Origin: a virus
Length of the DNA: 24,114 nucleotides
Strand: one strand, 5' to 3'
Virus record (IMG/VR): IMGVR_UViG_3300021964_000522
Span: 1-24,114 of that record
Shown: piece after piece, positions 11,818 to 20,083 of the stretch
Numbering within the stretch: the first letter of the stretch is position 1
Layout: each line of letters begins with the position of its first letter
Program-made: the position numbers and the translations under genes
The notes under the pieces: generated by a model
Seen by the model: only the letters and a program-made list of their open reading frames with translations
Databases searched by the model: none
Told to the model about the DNA's origin: nothing

Positions 11818-14787
11818 ATGCTCGGGTTTTCCCCCCTTGGTGCCATCGCTCTTGGCGATGATGCAGTCGAACAGGCTGAAGGTGGTGTTGCGCTAAGTGC
11901 CAACTCCGTCACCACTGGTGCGCCTTCTGTCGAAACCCTTGCGTTCACCCAGATCCACGGGTTTGCTGCTGCTGATGTCGTAACTGGAACACCTTTTGCT
12001 GGTGCCACTTCCCTAACGCAGACATTTAATTTTTCTGCTGTCGATGTCTTAACGGGTGAGCCGTTTGTTGCAAATCCCGCTATCACTGGGTCGGAAAATC
12101 TTTCGGCAGTCGGTGTAACGACAAATCAGCCTTCTGTTGAAAACGTTAGCCTAACTCAAATTCAAGTCTTCTCTACAGAGGATGTCGTAACTGAGGCAGT
12201 TAATGTTGCGTCTGTCGTCATGGCAGAGGACGAGACCTTCACAGCCGTTGCTGTGACTACAGGTTCTCCCCAAGTGGCTGCAACGTCTATTACCCTGCTT
12301 TACGCATTGGCTGCTAACAATGTGTCTTGTGCGCCACCTTCGGTTGGGGTTGCCACCCTTACTGTTAACTATGTTTTGACCCCAGTTGGGGTAACTACTG
12401 GCTCTCCCACCCTTGGGACTGCAAATATTGAACAAGAGCATTCCCTTGGTGCAACAGGTGTAACCACAGGTTCTGCTGCTGTTAGCCTCGCCAACATGGC
12501 TGAGGATGAGACATTTAATACTTCCGACATCCTTACGGGCAGTGTCGAAGTAGGCCAGTCGAATTTGCAAGAAGTAGATCCTGCGCCCCGTATGAACCTC
12601 GGGTTTGCCGCAGAGGACTACTACACAGCCTACGACTCTTCCACGGATTTTGTTACTGTTAGTATAGACTCTGATACTAATGAAAACTACAAGTTTGACC
12701 TGCGTGGAATTGGGGTTGTTACTGAGACAACTAACAACTGGTCTTTTGACGTTTACTGGCGAGAAACGGACCTAACTGGCGTTTTCTCAGATTTTTATTA
12801 CAAGAGGGGTGTTACCGTCCTTAAGGGTGGTGGGCTGTCTGGCTCCGTCACTCTGGGTAACGCAGTATATCTTGGCGCAACGCAGCCGCCCGACTGGCCC
12901 CCCCTCTCCCTCTCTTCCTCTATGGGTATTAGCGAAATACCCCTTGGCTCTGATCTGTGGTATTGGGTCTTCCCCGACTCAACAGAGAAGACAATCTCCA
13001 TAACGCCTGCTAGGGGAGATCGTCTCCTTTCGTTCCAGAAGAGCGATATTTTGCAAGCCAGAGCGGTCGTCTATGCGGTAAGAGAAAACGCTGGCTCTAG
13101 TGTAAACACAAATAACACGAACGATGCTGTTAAAATCGCCCTTTTCAATAATGGCTATGTTGATGCGCAAGCGCCAGTTACAGAGATCGTTGCAGCACCC
13201 CTAACAGGTGCGCCTGTTATAGACGACGTTCAGTTCTCTGTTGGTCACGAGTTCTTCGTTGACGCAGATGTAATTACTAATGCCCCTCAAGTTGGCAACA
13301 CGTCTGCTGTAATTAACATTGTTGCAGAAGCAGAAGATGTTGTTAGTGCAGCGCCTCAAGTTGATAGTGCAGACGCCACTATTAATATAGTTGCTGTTGC
13401 AAACAGTGTTGTGTTTGGAAGCCCCCTTGTTGGGCCTGCAAGCCTAAGTCAAGTTCACCTCTTCCAGATTGAGGACTTGTATTTGGGGTCGCCCGTTGTC
13501 GGTGATCCCGGTATCACACAAGACGAAAGCCTCAACCCCCTTGGTGTAGTTACTCAGGCTCCTGCCGTTGACATAGTTACAATGTCTGAGGCTGAGACTT
13601 TTGTCACCGCTGATGTCATCACTCAGCCCCCCTTGGTGGGAGAAGTCTTTTTTGAGCAAGAGGGAGATCTCTCTGCCAGCCCCTTGACTCTAGGCAACCC
13701 GGTGGTTGACACTGCCGCGATAAACCAAGATCACGACTTGGGGGCAAACAACCTTTACACTGGTGTATACGTTGTATCCGACGCCAACATGGCTGAAGAC
13801 GAAACCTTTGTCACGAGCGATTTGGCAAGTGGTGCGCCTGTTATAAGTAACGCACAGCTTAACCAAAACCACGAAGTTGCTGGCGAGAGTGTAATAACAA
13901 ACACTCCTTTTGTCGAACAAACACAAATTACGCAAGATGAAGATCTTTTTGCCGAAAGTGTTTATGCAGGTAATCCTGTTGTTGGTTCCTCTGACATCGA
14001 CCAAGATCATGTAGTTTCTGCAAGCGGTGTTACGACACAAAACCCCGTTGTTGGCAGTTCGCAGGTTTCTCAAGATGAAGTGTTCGTTGGTAACGATGTG
14101 TCAACAGGAAATCCTGTTGTTGCAACTGCCAACATGGCTGAAGACGAAACCTTTGTCACGAGTGATCTGAGTTCTGGTGAGCCTGTTGTCTCGACTGCCG
14201 CGATAGCTCAGAACCATCAAATTGACGTTATTGGTGTAACCTCGGGTGCTGCTGCTGTTCAAGATAGCACGTTAACGCAAGATGAAGATCTTGTCGCCGG
14301 GGGAGTTGTTACCCAGCCTGCTGTTGTAGACCAGACTTCGGTTTCTCAGGAGCATAAGCCTCTTCCAGCAGATGTTTATACTGGGCTTCCTGTCGTTAAT
14401 ACTACTGCAGTTAACCAAAACCACCTGTTAGTTGGCGACAGTGTCGTAAGTGGCGTCGTTTTTGTTTCGGGTACTGCGCTCTCTCTTGTTTATACCCTAA
14501 CAGCAGAGGGCATTGCGACTAATCCCCCCGTCGTAGGTGAGGCTTTTGTCGCAGAATTTTATTCCCTTATTGGTAATAATGTCTCTTCAGAACCCCCTGT
14601 TATTAGTTCCATAGGACTTAGACAAAACCACATTCTTGGTGAGGGTGTCTTTGTCGGTCAACCTTACCTAATTCCCCCGGCTCGCTTCCCTTCTTCTGAA
14701 TCGCCTTTTGGTTTAAGCAATTCGGTTGAGATGGCTGTAAGCCAAAACTTTGTGTTCCTAGAACCCTCAATCAATAGTGTGGAATAA
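11818..14787 (+). CDS. Giant repeat adhesin-like virion protein (989 aa)
   Basis: After a short leader (MLGFSPLGAIALGD), the protein is built of about 30 repeats of roughly 23 residues with the form (F/L)xAxxVxTGxPxVxxxxLxQxHx. About ten precede and twenty follow a non-repeat domain at about residues 255-450 (rich in Tyr, Trp and Ser; NWSFDVYWRE, LWYWVFPD, VYAVREN). Several repeats end in NMAEDETF. The 33-base DNA segment at 13783-13815 recurs at 14128-14160, 345 bases away, exactly five units, showing block duplication. Similar repeats occur in alphaproteobacterial phage and prophage proteins. A surface fibre or adhesin with an inserted binding domain is the likely role. Confidence 0.65.
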   Translation: MLGFSPLGAIALGDDAVEQAEGGVALSANSVTTGAPSVETLAFTQIHGFAAADVVTGTPFAGATSLTQTFNFSAVDVLTGEPFVANPAITGSENLSAVGVTTNQPSVENVSLTQIQVFSTEDVVTEAVNVASVVMAEDETFTAVAVTTGSPQVAATSITLLYALAANNVSCAPPSVGVATLTVNYVLTPVGVTTGSPTLGTANIEQEHSLGATGVTTGSAAVSLANMAEDETFNTSDILTGSVEVGQSNLQEVDPAPRMNLGFAAEDYYTAYDSSTDFVTVSIDSDTNENYKFDLRGIGVVTETTNNWSFDVYWRETDLTGVFSDFYYKRGVTVLKGGGLSGSVTLGNAVYLGATQPPDWPPLSLSSSMGISEIPLGSDLWYWVFPDSTEKTISITPARGDRLLSFQKSDILQARAVVYAVRENAGSSVNTNNTNDAVKIALFNNGYVDAQAPVTEIVAAPLTGAPVIDDVQFSVGHEFFVDADVITNAPQVGNTSAVINIVAEAEDVVSAAPQVDSADATINIVAVANSVVFGSPLVGPASLSQVHLFQIEDLYLGSPVVGDPGITQDESLNPLGVVTQAPAVDIVTMSEAETFVTADVITQPPLVGEVFFEQEGDLSASPLTLGNPVVDTAAINQDHDLGANNLYTGVYVVSDANMAEDETFVTSDLASGAPVISNAQLNQNHEVAGESVITNTPFVEQTQITQDEDLFAESVYAGNPVVGSSDIDQDHVVSASGVTTQNPVVGSSQVSQDEVFVGNDVSTGNPVVATANMAEDETFVTSDLSSGEPVVSTAAIAQNHQIDVIGVTSGAAAVQDSTLTQDEDLVAGGVVTQPAVVDQTSVSQEHKPLPADVYTGLPVVNTTAVNQNHLLVGDSVVSGVVFVSGTALSLVYTLTAEGIATNPPVVGEAFVAEFYSLIGNNVSSEPPVISSIGLRQNHILGEGVFVGQPYLIPPARFPSSESPFGLSNSVEMAVSQNFVFLEPSINSVE

Positions 14788-15110
14788 TGGCTACTTTTAC
14801 TATAAAACAGGGCGACACTCTCCCTACCCTAGTCGCGACCCTAAAAAACCCGTTAGGTGTCCCCGTTAATTTGACCAACTCTACGGTTACTTTCCGTATG
14901 GCAGATATTAACGGGACTGTTAAGATTTCCTCTGCGGTAACAGAGGTTGACTTTTCAAATGGACGTGTTTCCTACATTTGGTCAGAATCTGATACCGCAG
15001 AGGCTGGTAATTTTAGGGCAGAGTTTGAAGTTGTCAACGAGCAGGGCAAAAAGGAAACTTACCCTAACACACAACCAATAACAATTTCTATTGTTAGGGA
15101 CACAGTCTGA
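14787..15110 (+). CDS. BppU-like baseplate or fibre domain protein (107 aa)
   Basis: The sequence MATFTIKQGDTLPTLVATLK, then NPLGVPVNLTNSTVTFRM and YIWSESDTAEAGNFRAEFEVVNEQGKKETYPN, fits the immunoglobulin-like N-terminal domain of baseplate upper protein (BppU) type proteins, which attach receptor-binding proteins to the phage tail. Here the domain is the whole protein. It overlaps the stop of the giant repeat gene by one base, so the two may act together. Assignment is by motif memory. Confidence 0.7.
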   Translation: MATFTIKQGDTLPTLVATLKNPLGVPVNLTNSTVTFRMADINGTVKISSAVTEVDFSNGRVSYIWSESDTAEAGNFRAEFEVVNEQGKKETYPNTQPITISIVRDTV

Positions 15111-15128
15111 CTGGGGGGAGAACTAATA

Positions 15129-15392
15129 ATGAACAATGAACCTTGGCACCTCTCTAAGTCTGTCCCCCTCTCAATCATCTTTGCAGTTGTTATCCAGACT
15201 GTAACTCTTGTGTGGTTTATTGCTGGTCTTAACGCAAGCATCGACAATAATGCTAGGGATATCGTAAGGCATGAGACCCGCCTTGAGTCATTGGAAACTA
15301 GTGTCCAGAACCAAGCAATCTCTGTAGCCCGCATGGATGAGAACATTCAAGCTATCCGACAAATGCTAGAACAAATGGCTAGGGGACGATAA
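15129..15392 (+). CDS. Small membrane protein with coiled coil (87 aa)
   Basis: The protein starts MNNEPWHLSKSVPLSIIFAV. A single transmembrane helix spans about residues 13-34, and the rest (NASIDNNARDIVRHETRLES... to the end) is a polar heptad-type coiled coil. This layout, a short cytoplasmic N-terminus, one membrane span and a coiled coil, resembles inner-membrane spanin or holin-like lysis accessory proteins, but no lysin is seen next to it. Start chosen after GGGGGAGAACTAATA. Role unproven. Confidence 0.7.
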   Translation: MNNEPWHLSKSVPLSIIFAVVIQTVTLVWFIAGLNASIDNNARDIVRHETRLESLETSVQNQAISVARMDENIQAIRQMLEQMARGR

Positions 15393-15393
15393 A

Positions 15394-16203
15394 ATGCCTA
15401 CATGGGATAGACGTAACTACGAAGTCCCTGATGGTCGTCTAGTTCAAGCTGAACGTGAGATTTACCAGACCTTTAATGATAAGGTATCAGTGGACCGAAA
15501 GGCTAAGTCTCTCGTTAGGTTCGGTAAGTCTGCCTCACTTGTAACTGGCTCCCTTCAAACTGTCTGGACCGTAGGTGGCAATGAGACTTACGTAAACGCA
15601 AACCTGATTGACAGCATATCCTCCAGTTCTACTCTTGATAATAAAGAAATTTATATCGAAGGCCACACAGTTGTTGGCACAGGTGAAGATCAGAAGTTTA
15701 CCTTTGTCACACAGAGAGTAAACCTCAACGGTCAGACAAGAGTGGTTCTGCCCATTCCCCTCGCTAGGGTGTCTCTGGCCTACAATGATAATGGCACCCC
15801 TCTGGTTGGCCGTGTCGTTGTCTACGAGAATACGGCACTTGTCGGTGGTATTCCCTCTGATGTAACAAAGATTCACATTGATATCCCACTAGGGTTCCAA
15901 GAATCATTCAAGGGTGCCACAACCTTCAGTGATAACGACTATTATATTCTCACTGGTGGGTTTGGCTCAGTTAGTCTTAAGCAAGATGGTGCCGCTGACT
16001 TCTACTTGGAGATTAGAGAACCCGGCAAGATCTTCCGTCAGGTTGCAGGTATCAGTGCTACAAATGCTGGCCCTTGGACGATTAACCTAGATCCTGCGGT
16101 AATCATCCCCAAGAACTGCGACATTAGGGTTAGGGTTGAGACCTCAGCAAATAATATCGTCGTTTTCACTAGCTTCCAAGGCTATTTGGCAAAGGTAATA
16201 TAA
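15394..16203 (+). CDS. Probable virion structural protein of marine-phage type (269 aa)
   Basis: After MPTWDRRNYEVPDGRLVQAE it has RKAKSLVRFGKSASL, TVWTVGGNETYVNANLIDSISSSS, IYIEGHTVVGT, LNGQTRVVLPIPLARVSLAYND, VTKIHIDIPLGFQESFKGATTFS and IPKNCDIRVRVETSANN. This order is familiar from hypothetical structural proteins in pelagic phages. It is beta-rich with no enzyme motif. It sits just before the prohead protease, so a head decoration, spike or fibre role is possible. The TAATG overlap with the protease gene suggests coupling. Confidence 0.6.
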   Translation: MPTWDRRNYEVPDGRLVQAEREIYQTFNDKVSVDRKAKSLVRFGKSASLVTGSLQTVWTVGGNETYVNANLIDSISSSSTLDNKEIYIEGHTVVGTGEDQKFTFVTQRVNLNGQTRVVLPIPLARVSLAYNDNGTPLVGRVVVYENTALVGGIPSDVTKIHIDIPLGFQESFKGATTFSDNDYYILTGGFGSVSLKQDGAADFYLEIREPGKIFRQVAGISATNAGPWTINLDPAVIIPKNCDIRVRVETSANNIVVFTSFQGYLAKVI

Positions 16204-17318
16204 TGAAAGTAGGATCTCGTGTCTCTTGGAACTCCTCTGGTGGCACTGCTCGTGGTATTATCCGTCAGATTGTCCGCGAAGGTAATGTCCCTAACATTCC
16301 AGTCAAGATTACAGGCTCTAAAGAAGAACCTGCTGCTCGTATTGAGATTGTTGATGATGAGGGCAAGCCTACAGGTCAAATGGTAGGTCACAAGCTCTCT
16401 ACGCTCCGCAAGTCTGATGTGAGTAAGGCACAATACGCTAACGACATCTTTACCACTGAGATGGAAGCCCGCGCTCGTAGCATGGACATGGGCCTTGAGG
16501 GCGAGATACACGTCCACGAATATGACGGACAGGCCGTATTTATGCCCGCTGAGAGCCATGACGACTATTTGGCATACTACGGTGCCGAAACTGAAGATGA
16601 CCCCTCAGTGGACCGTATGGAGGCTCTACGGGTGGTTATCCAAGAGATCCTCAAGGAAGATCTCCAGAAGGCTGAGTATCAGGGTGAGAAGGTTACTCTC
16701 AACAAGCCCCGTCGCATCCAAGGTGGCAACAAGAAGTTTGAAGTCTTCGTTAAGGATGGCGACAAAGTTAAGCGAGTTACATTCGGTGATCCTAACATGG
16801 AGATCCGTCGGGATGATCCCAAGGCTCGTGCTAATTTCCGCTCCCGGCACTCGTGCGATACAGCAACGGATAAGACCTCAGCCCGTTACTGGTCCTGTCG
16901 TATGTGGGAAGCTAACACATCGGTGAGTGAAATGACTAAACTTGAAGGCAAGATCCTTAAGACTGACGACGAACAGCGCATGGTTTATGGCTGGGCTTCT
17001 GTTGTCACTGAAAAGGGTGAACCTGTTATTGACCGTCAGGGTGACGTAATTGAACCTGAGACGCTTGTCAAGGCAGTGAACAATTTTATGGAGCATGTCC
17101 GTGTAGGCAAAGCTATGCACACGGGAGATCAGGTTGGGGTTGTCGTTCATTCGATGCCAATTACCAAAGAGATCGGAGATGCTCTCGGGATTCATTCTGA
17201 CCGTGAGGGTTGGGTCGTAGCCTACAAGGTTTATGACGACAACGTATGGAACATGGTTAAGAGTGGAGAGTTGGCCGCATTTAGTATTGGCGGTCGGGCA
17301 GTGAAGGAGGACTACTGA
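16203..17318 (+). CDS. Prohead serine protease (XkdF-like) fused to two N-terminal domains
   Basis: Three parts are visible in 371 residues. Residues 1-70 (VGSRVSWNSSGGTARGIIRQ, then VGHKLSTLRKS) fit the DUF2945 or HVA1 tudor-like domain. Residues about 166-235 (LNKPRRIQGGNKKFEVFVKD, FGDPNMEIRRDDPKARANF, ARYWSCRMW) form a module often seen in phage head genes. Residues about 245-371 (EQRMVYGWASVV, VIDRQGDVIEPETLVKAV, MHTGDQVG, LAAFSIGGRAVKEDY) fit XkdF-like putative prohead proteases; Ser361 in FSIGG and His306 or His316 are candidate catalytic residues. It would process the scaffold and capsid during head maturation. The family's usual C-terminal SLVDRPA segment is in the next frame. Confidence 0.8.
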   Translation: MKVGSRVSWNSSGGTARGIIRQIVREGNVPNIPVKITGSKEEPAARIEIVDDEGKPTGQMVGHKLSTLRKSDVSKAQYANDIFTTEMEARARSMDMGLEGEIHVHEYDGQAVFMPAESHDDYLAYYGAETEDDPSVDRMEALRVVIQEILKEDLQKAEYQGEKVTLNKPRRIQGGNKKFEVFVKDGDKVKRVTFGDPNMEIRRDDPKARANFRSRHSCDTATDKTSARYWSCRMWEANTSVSEMTKLEGKILKTDDEQRMVYGWASVVTEKGEPVIDRQGDVIEPETLVKAVNNFMEHVRVGKAMHTGDQVGVVVHSMPITKEIGDALGIHSDREGWVVAYKVYDDNVWNMVKSGELAAFSIGGRAVKEDY

Positions 17319-18154
17319 TGCCTAACCTTCTTAAACAACTTGAACTAGAGGAACTGTCTCTGGTGGATCGGCCCGCCAATGCACAAGCGATGGTCTCTTT
17401 GTTCAAGCGTGACACTTCAGGAGATGATATGTCCGAGGAAACTAACGTAGAAAAGATGTCTGACGACATGAAGGCAAAACTGAAGCCTTATATGGATAAA
17501 GGCATGTCTGAGGAAGAGGCCATGAAGGCTTACAACATGGACATGAAGAAGTCAGATGAAGAAGTAGAAACTCAGGAAGAAGTCGCTGTTGACAAAGCAG
17601 AAGACGAAGAAGCCGAAGTTGAAGCTGTTGATGAGGTTGCAACCCTCAAGGCTGAAAACGAGCGCCTCCGTAAGAGCCTGATTGAAAATGGTTTCATTAT
17701 CAAAGCTGAAGCGATTGAGAAGAAAGCTGAAGTTGAGATGATTGAAGTCGAAGGTGAGATGGTCGCTAAGTCTGACATTCCCACCCCAGTCCTCAAAGCA
17801 CTCGAAGCTCTGGCTGTTGAGAAAGCTGACGTGGAACTGACTAAGCGGGCCGGAGAAACTCTCCCCCATTTTGAAACTAAGGTCGCCAAAGAACTGCTGA
17901 AGTTCGACCTTGGTGAAGAAGTCATGGCTGCACTCAAGGCTGCTGATAAGCTCTTTGAAGGCACTATGGTTGAATTTGGTAAATCTGACGCGGACGGTGA
18001 GTTCGCATCTGCAAACGACAAAATCAATGCTCTCGTTAAGAACTACATGGAAGAGCATGACATGAAAAAGAGCCAATATGCTATTGCATATGCTGCTGTC
18101 GCTAAAACCGACGAAGGCAAAGCTCTGATCGCAAAGTCCTATAAAGGAGAATAA
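17318..18154 (+). CDS. Scaffold protein with protease C-terminal motif; internal start likely
   Basis: Residues 1-31 (MPNLLKQLELEELSLVDRPA, then AMVSLFKRD) are the segment normally found at the C-terminus of XkdF-like proteases. From residue 38 the protein is a long acidic, Glu- and Lys-rich helical scaffold (MSEETNVEKMSDDMKAKLKP...), ending YAAVAKTDEGKALIAKSYKGE. An in-frame ATG at 17429 has AGGAG at 17419-17423, so a 241-residue scaffold may be made on its own. ATG 17318 has GAAGGAGG upstream and overlaps the protease stop as TGATG. The scaffold would template capsid assembly and be removed by the protease. Confidence 0.75.
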   Translation: MPNLLKQLELEELSLVDRPANAQAMVSLFKRDTSGDDMSEETNVEKMSDDMKAKLKPYMDKGMSEEEAMKAYNMDMKKSDEEVETQEEVAVDKAEDEEAEVEAVDEVATLKAENERLRKSLIENGFIIKAEAIEKKAEVEMIEVEGEMVAKSDIPTPVLKALEALAVEKADVELTKRAGETLPHFETKVAKELLKFDLGEEVMAALKAADKLFEGTMVEFGKSDADGEFASANDKINALVKNYMEEHDMKKSQYAIAYAAVAKTDEGKALIAKSYKGE

Positions 18155-18156
18155 TT

Positions 18157-18531
18157 ATGGCTGTGATCCAAACGCGGGATACCCGCACCTTCATCGCTGG
18201 CGAAAACCTTGCGTCGGCACAATTCAAGTTCGTCACTCTCGAAGCTGATGGTCAGGTTGATCTGGCTGATGCGGCTGGCGAGAATGCTATCGGTGTCTGC
18301 CTTGTGGGCGGCGCTGCTGGTGCTGCTGTAACTGTCGCTCTCTCGGGCAAGGTTATGGTTGAAGCTGGTGGTAACATTACTGCTGGCGACCAAATTCAGA
18401 CTGGCGCTGATGGCACGGCTCTTCTGGCCGCTGCTGGTGATGTTGTTCTCGGTTACGCTCTGGAAAACGGTGTCGATGGTCAGATCATCGCCATTGAGTT
18501 GATCCAAGGCGGCAACGTCGTCCCGGCCTAA
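18157..18531 (+). CDS. Capsid decoration (cement) protein, DUF2190-like
   Basis: The 124-residue protein (MAVIQTRDTRTFIAGENLAS) is Ala- and Gly-rich and beta-patterned, with ALSGKVMVEAGGNITAGDQIQT and GDVVLGYALENGVDGQIIAIELI, like DUF2190-type or lambda gpD-type head decoration proteins that trim the capsid surface. It sits immediately before the major capsid gene, the usual place. Start after AAAGGAGA with good spacing. Confidence 0.8.
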   Translation: MAVIQTRDTRTFIAGENLASAQFKFVTLEADGQVDLADAAGENAIGVCLVGGAAGAAVTVALSGKVMVEAGGNITAGDQIQTGADGTALLAAAGDVVLGYALENGVDGQIIAIELIQGGNVVPA

Positions 18532-18557
18532 TCTAGAGCATAGAAAGGAATAATAAT

Positions 18558-19571
18558 ATGCCTCTTTTGACTCCCTCGCAGGTGCATATCGACCAGCCGC
18601 TCTCCAATTTGACGCTGGCCTACGCACAAGAACAAACCAACTTCATCGCTGACAAAGTGTTCCCGACTGTGGGTGTGCAGCGTCAGTCCGATAAGTATTA
18701 CATCTACGACCGTGCCAACATGAACCGCACTGGCGATGTCCAGAAGCTGGCTCCCCGCACGGAAGTAAACCGTATCGGCATGACCATCTCCAACGACAGC
18801 TACTTTGCTGACGTGTATGGCCTCGGTATGGACTTTGACGAGCAGACCCTCGCAAACGAAGATGCTATGCTGGACATCCGCTCGGCTGGCGCTCAGACCC
18901 TTGCAATGCGCCTGATGATCCACCGTGAGGAGCAGTTCGCTTCGACGTTCTTTGCTGCTGACGTTTGGGGCATCGACTACGACGGTGTTGCTAACGCTGA
19001 CAACAACCTCGCTTCGGAAGTGACCCAGTGGTCGGACTACGACAACTCGACCCCCATCCTCGACGTGACCAATGCTCGTCGTGCGATGCAACTCAAGTCG
19101 GGTGGCTACAAGCCGAACACGATGGTCGTCGGTAAGGAAGTCCGTGACATCCTCATCAACCACCCCACCATCTTGGCTCGTCTGAATGGCGGTGCGACCG
19201 TTACCAACACGGCTCTCATCACCAATGCCAAGCTGGCGGAAATCTTTGAGGTAGAGAACTTCTACGTCATGGAAGCAGTCAAGAACACTGCTGTTGAAGG
19301 TCTTGCAGAAAGCAATGCGTTCATCGGTGGCAAGTCGGCCCTGCTGGTTCACACCCCCCGCGCTGCTGGTCTGATGACCCCTGCTGCTGGTTTGACCTTC
19401 GCTTGGAACAACATTCCCGGCGTTAACAACCTCGGCATCACTGTTGAATCGTTCTCGGACGATGCACTGAAGCGTCAGCAGGTTGCTGAGCATATTCAGG
19501 TGAAGATGTCCTACGACATGAAGATCGTGGGCGCTGACCTCGGTGTGTTCTTCAACACGATTGTCGCCTAA
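18558..19571 (+). CDS. Major capsid protein
   Basis: This 337-residue protein (MPLLTPSQVHIDQPLSNLTL) lies after protease, scaffold and decoration genes, has an N-terminal FIADKVFPTVGVQRQSDKYY segment typical of E-loop-containing capsid proteins, a central helical region (ANEDAMLDIRSAGAQTLAMR, about residues 100-120) and a C-terminal RLNGGATVTN...FYVMEAV and SYDMKIVGADLGVFFNTIVA. The order and length fit an HK97-fold capsid subunit. Codon use is heavily biased to frequent codons (CGT, GCT, CTC), as expected for the most expressed virion gene. It is followed by a strong hairpin at 19581-19610. Confidence 0.88.
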   Translation: MPLLTPSQVHIDQPLSNLTLAYAQEQTNFIADKVFPTVGVQRQSDKYYIYDRANMNRTGDVQKLAPRTEVNRIGMTISNDSYFADVYGLGMDFDEQTLANEDAMLDIRSAGAQTLAMRLMIHREEQFASTFFAADVWGIDYDGVANADNNLASEVTQWSDYDNSTPILDVTNARRAMQLKSGGYKPNTMVVGKEVRDILINHPTILARLNGGATVTNTALITNAKLAEIFEVENFYVMEAVKNTAVEGLAESNAFIGGKSALLVHTPRAAGLMTPAAGLTFAWNNIPGVNNLGITVESFSDDALKRQQVAEHIQVKMSYDMKIVGADLGVFFNTIVA

Positions 19572-19580
19572 TTTATCTCG

Positions 19581-19610
19581 TGGGGGCTGCTCTAGTGGGT
19601 GGCCCCCGCA
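19581..19610 (+). promoter_or_regulatory. Hairpin after the major capsid gene
   Basis: GTGGGGGC (19581-19588) pairs with GCCCCCGC (19603-19610), with one G-U pair and a 14-base loop. There is no following T-run, so it is not a standard intrinsic terminator; it may stabilise the 3' end of capsid mRNA or lower downstream expression. Its left arm contains TCGTGGGG, the core of the leader repeats at 1234-1368. Confidence 0.5.
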
Positions 19611-19639
19611 CTCTCCTAACCCCGACTAAGGAGTATCTG

Positions 19640-20080
19640 ATGTCTCATCCTTCGTATCTTGGCTGGCAAGTTGACTGGCCCTTGTTTGTTAAAGTCCCCT
19701 TCGGTGATTGGAAGAAGGGTCAACACTATGACTGGCGAAAGCACAACATTGATCCTTCTCGTGTCGCTATCAATTACGTCACAGGTCTAGTCTATCATAA
19801 CACTGACCTAGAGGTGGAAACTAAAGTTGGTGACCGCCTTAACGAAATGAATACGCTACAACTTGACCGACTTGTTACTCTGCTGAATGCTGAAGTTAAG
19901 TCACGGACAAATAGCGTAACTGAATATACCGCTAAGAAGTGCAAGCAGTCTAAGATTGACGACAAACAACGTGGTCTCCTTCGTAGCTTCCTTCGTAATA
20001 ACCGCTGGATTGAAGACAAGTTCTACGAGATCCGCGACAATGTTCTTGACGCCCCAAAGGCTGACTCACCGCAGGAGTGA
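19640..20080 (+). CDS. Hypothetical protein after the capsid gene (146 aa)
   Basis: ATG 19640 is preferred over an upstream in-frame start because AAGGAG (19628-19633) is at ideal spacing and the upstream residues lie in the hairpin. The protein begins MSHPSYLGWQVDWPLFVKVP and has a Trp- and Tyr-rich front (FGDWKKGQHYDWRKHNIDPS) and a basic C-terminal half (KKCKQSKIDDKQRGLLRSFL). Such proteins often follow the capsid gene in marine siphoviruses, with no known role. It may be a head completion or connector-related protein. Confidence 0.65.
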   Translation: MSHPSYLGWQVDWPLFVKVPFGDWKKGQHYDWRKHNIDPSRVAINYVTGLVYHNTDLEVETKVGDRLNEMNTLQLDRLVTLLNAEVKSRTNSVTEYTAKKCKQSKIDDKQRGLLRSFLRNNRWIEDKFYEIRDNVLDAPKADSPQE

Positions 20081-20083
20081 TAA

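Noticed and set aside
12151-12570. Minus-strand open frames opposite the giant repeat gene (also 13690-14073)
   Set aside because: They arise from the repetitive codons of the plus-strand gene and show no independent start signals.
17552-18076. Long minus-strand open frames opposite the scaffold gene (also 18528-19493 opposite the capsid gene)
   Set aside because: They mirror the strongly biased codons of the plus-strand genes and have no ribosome binding site or operon context.
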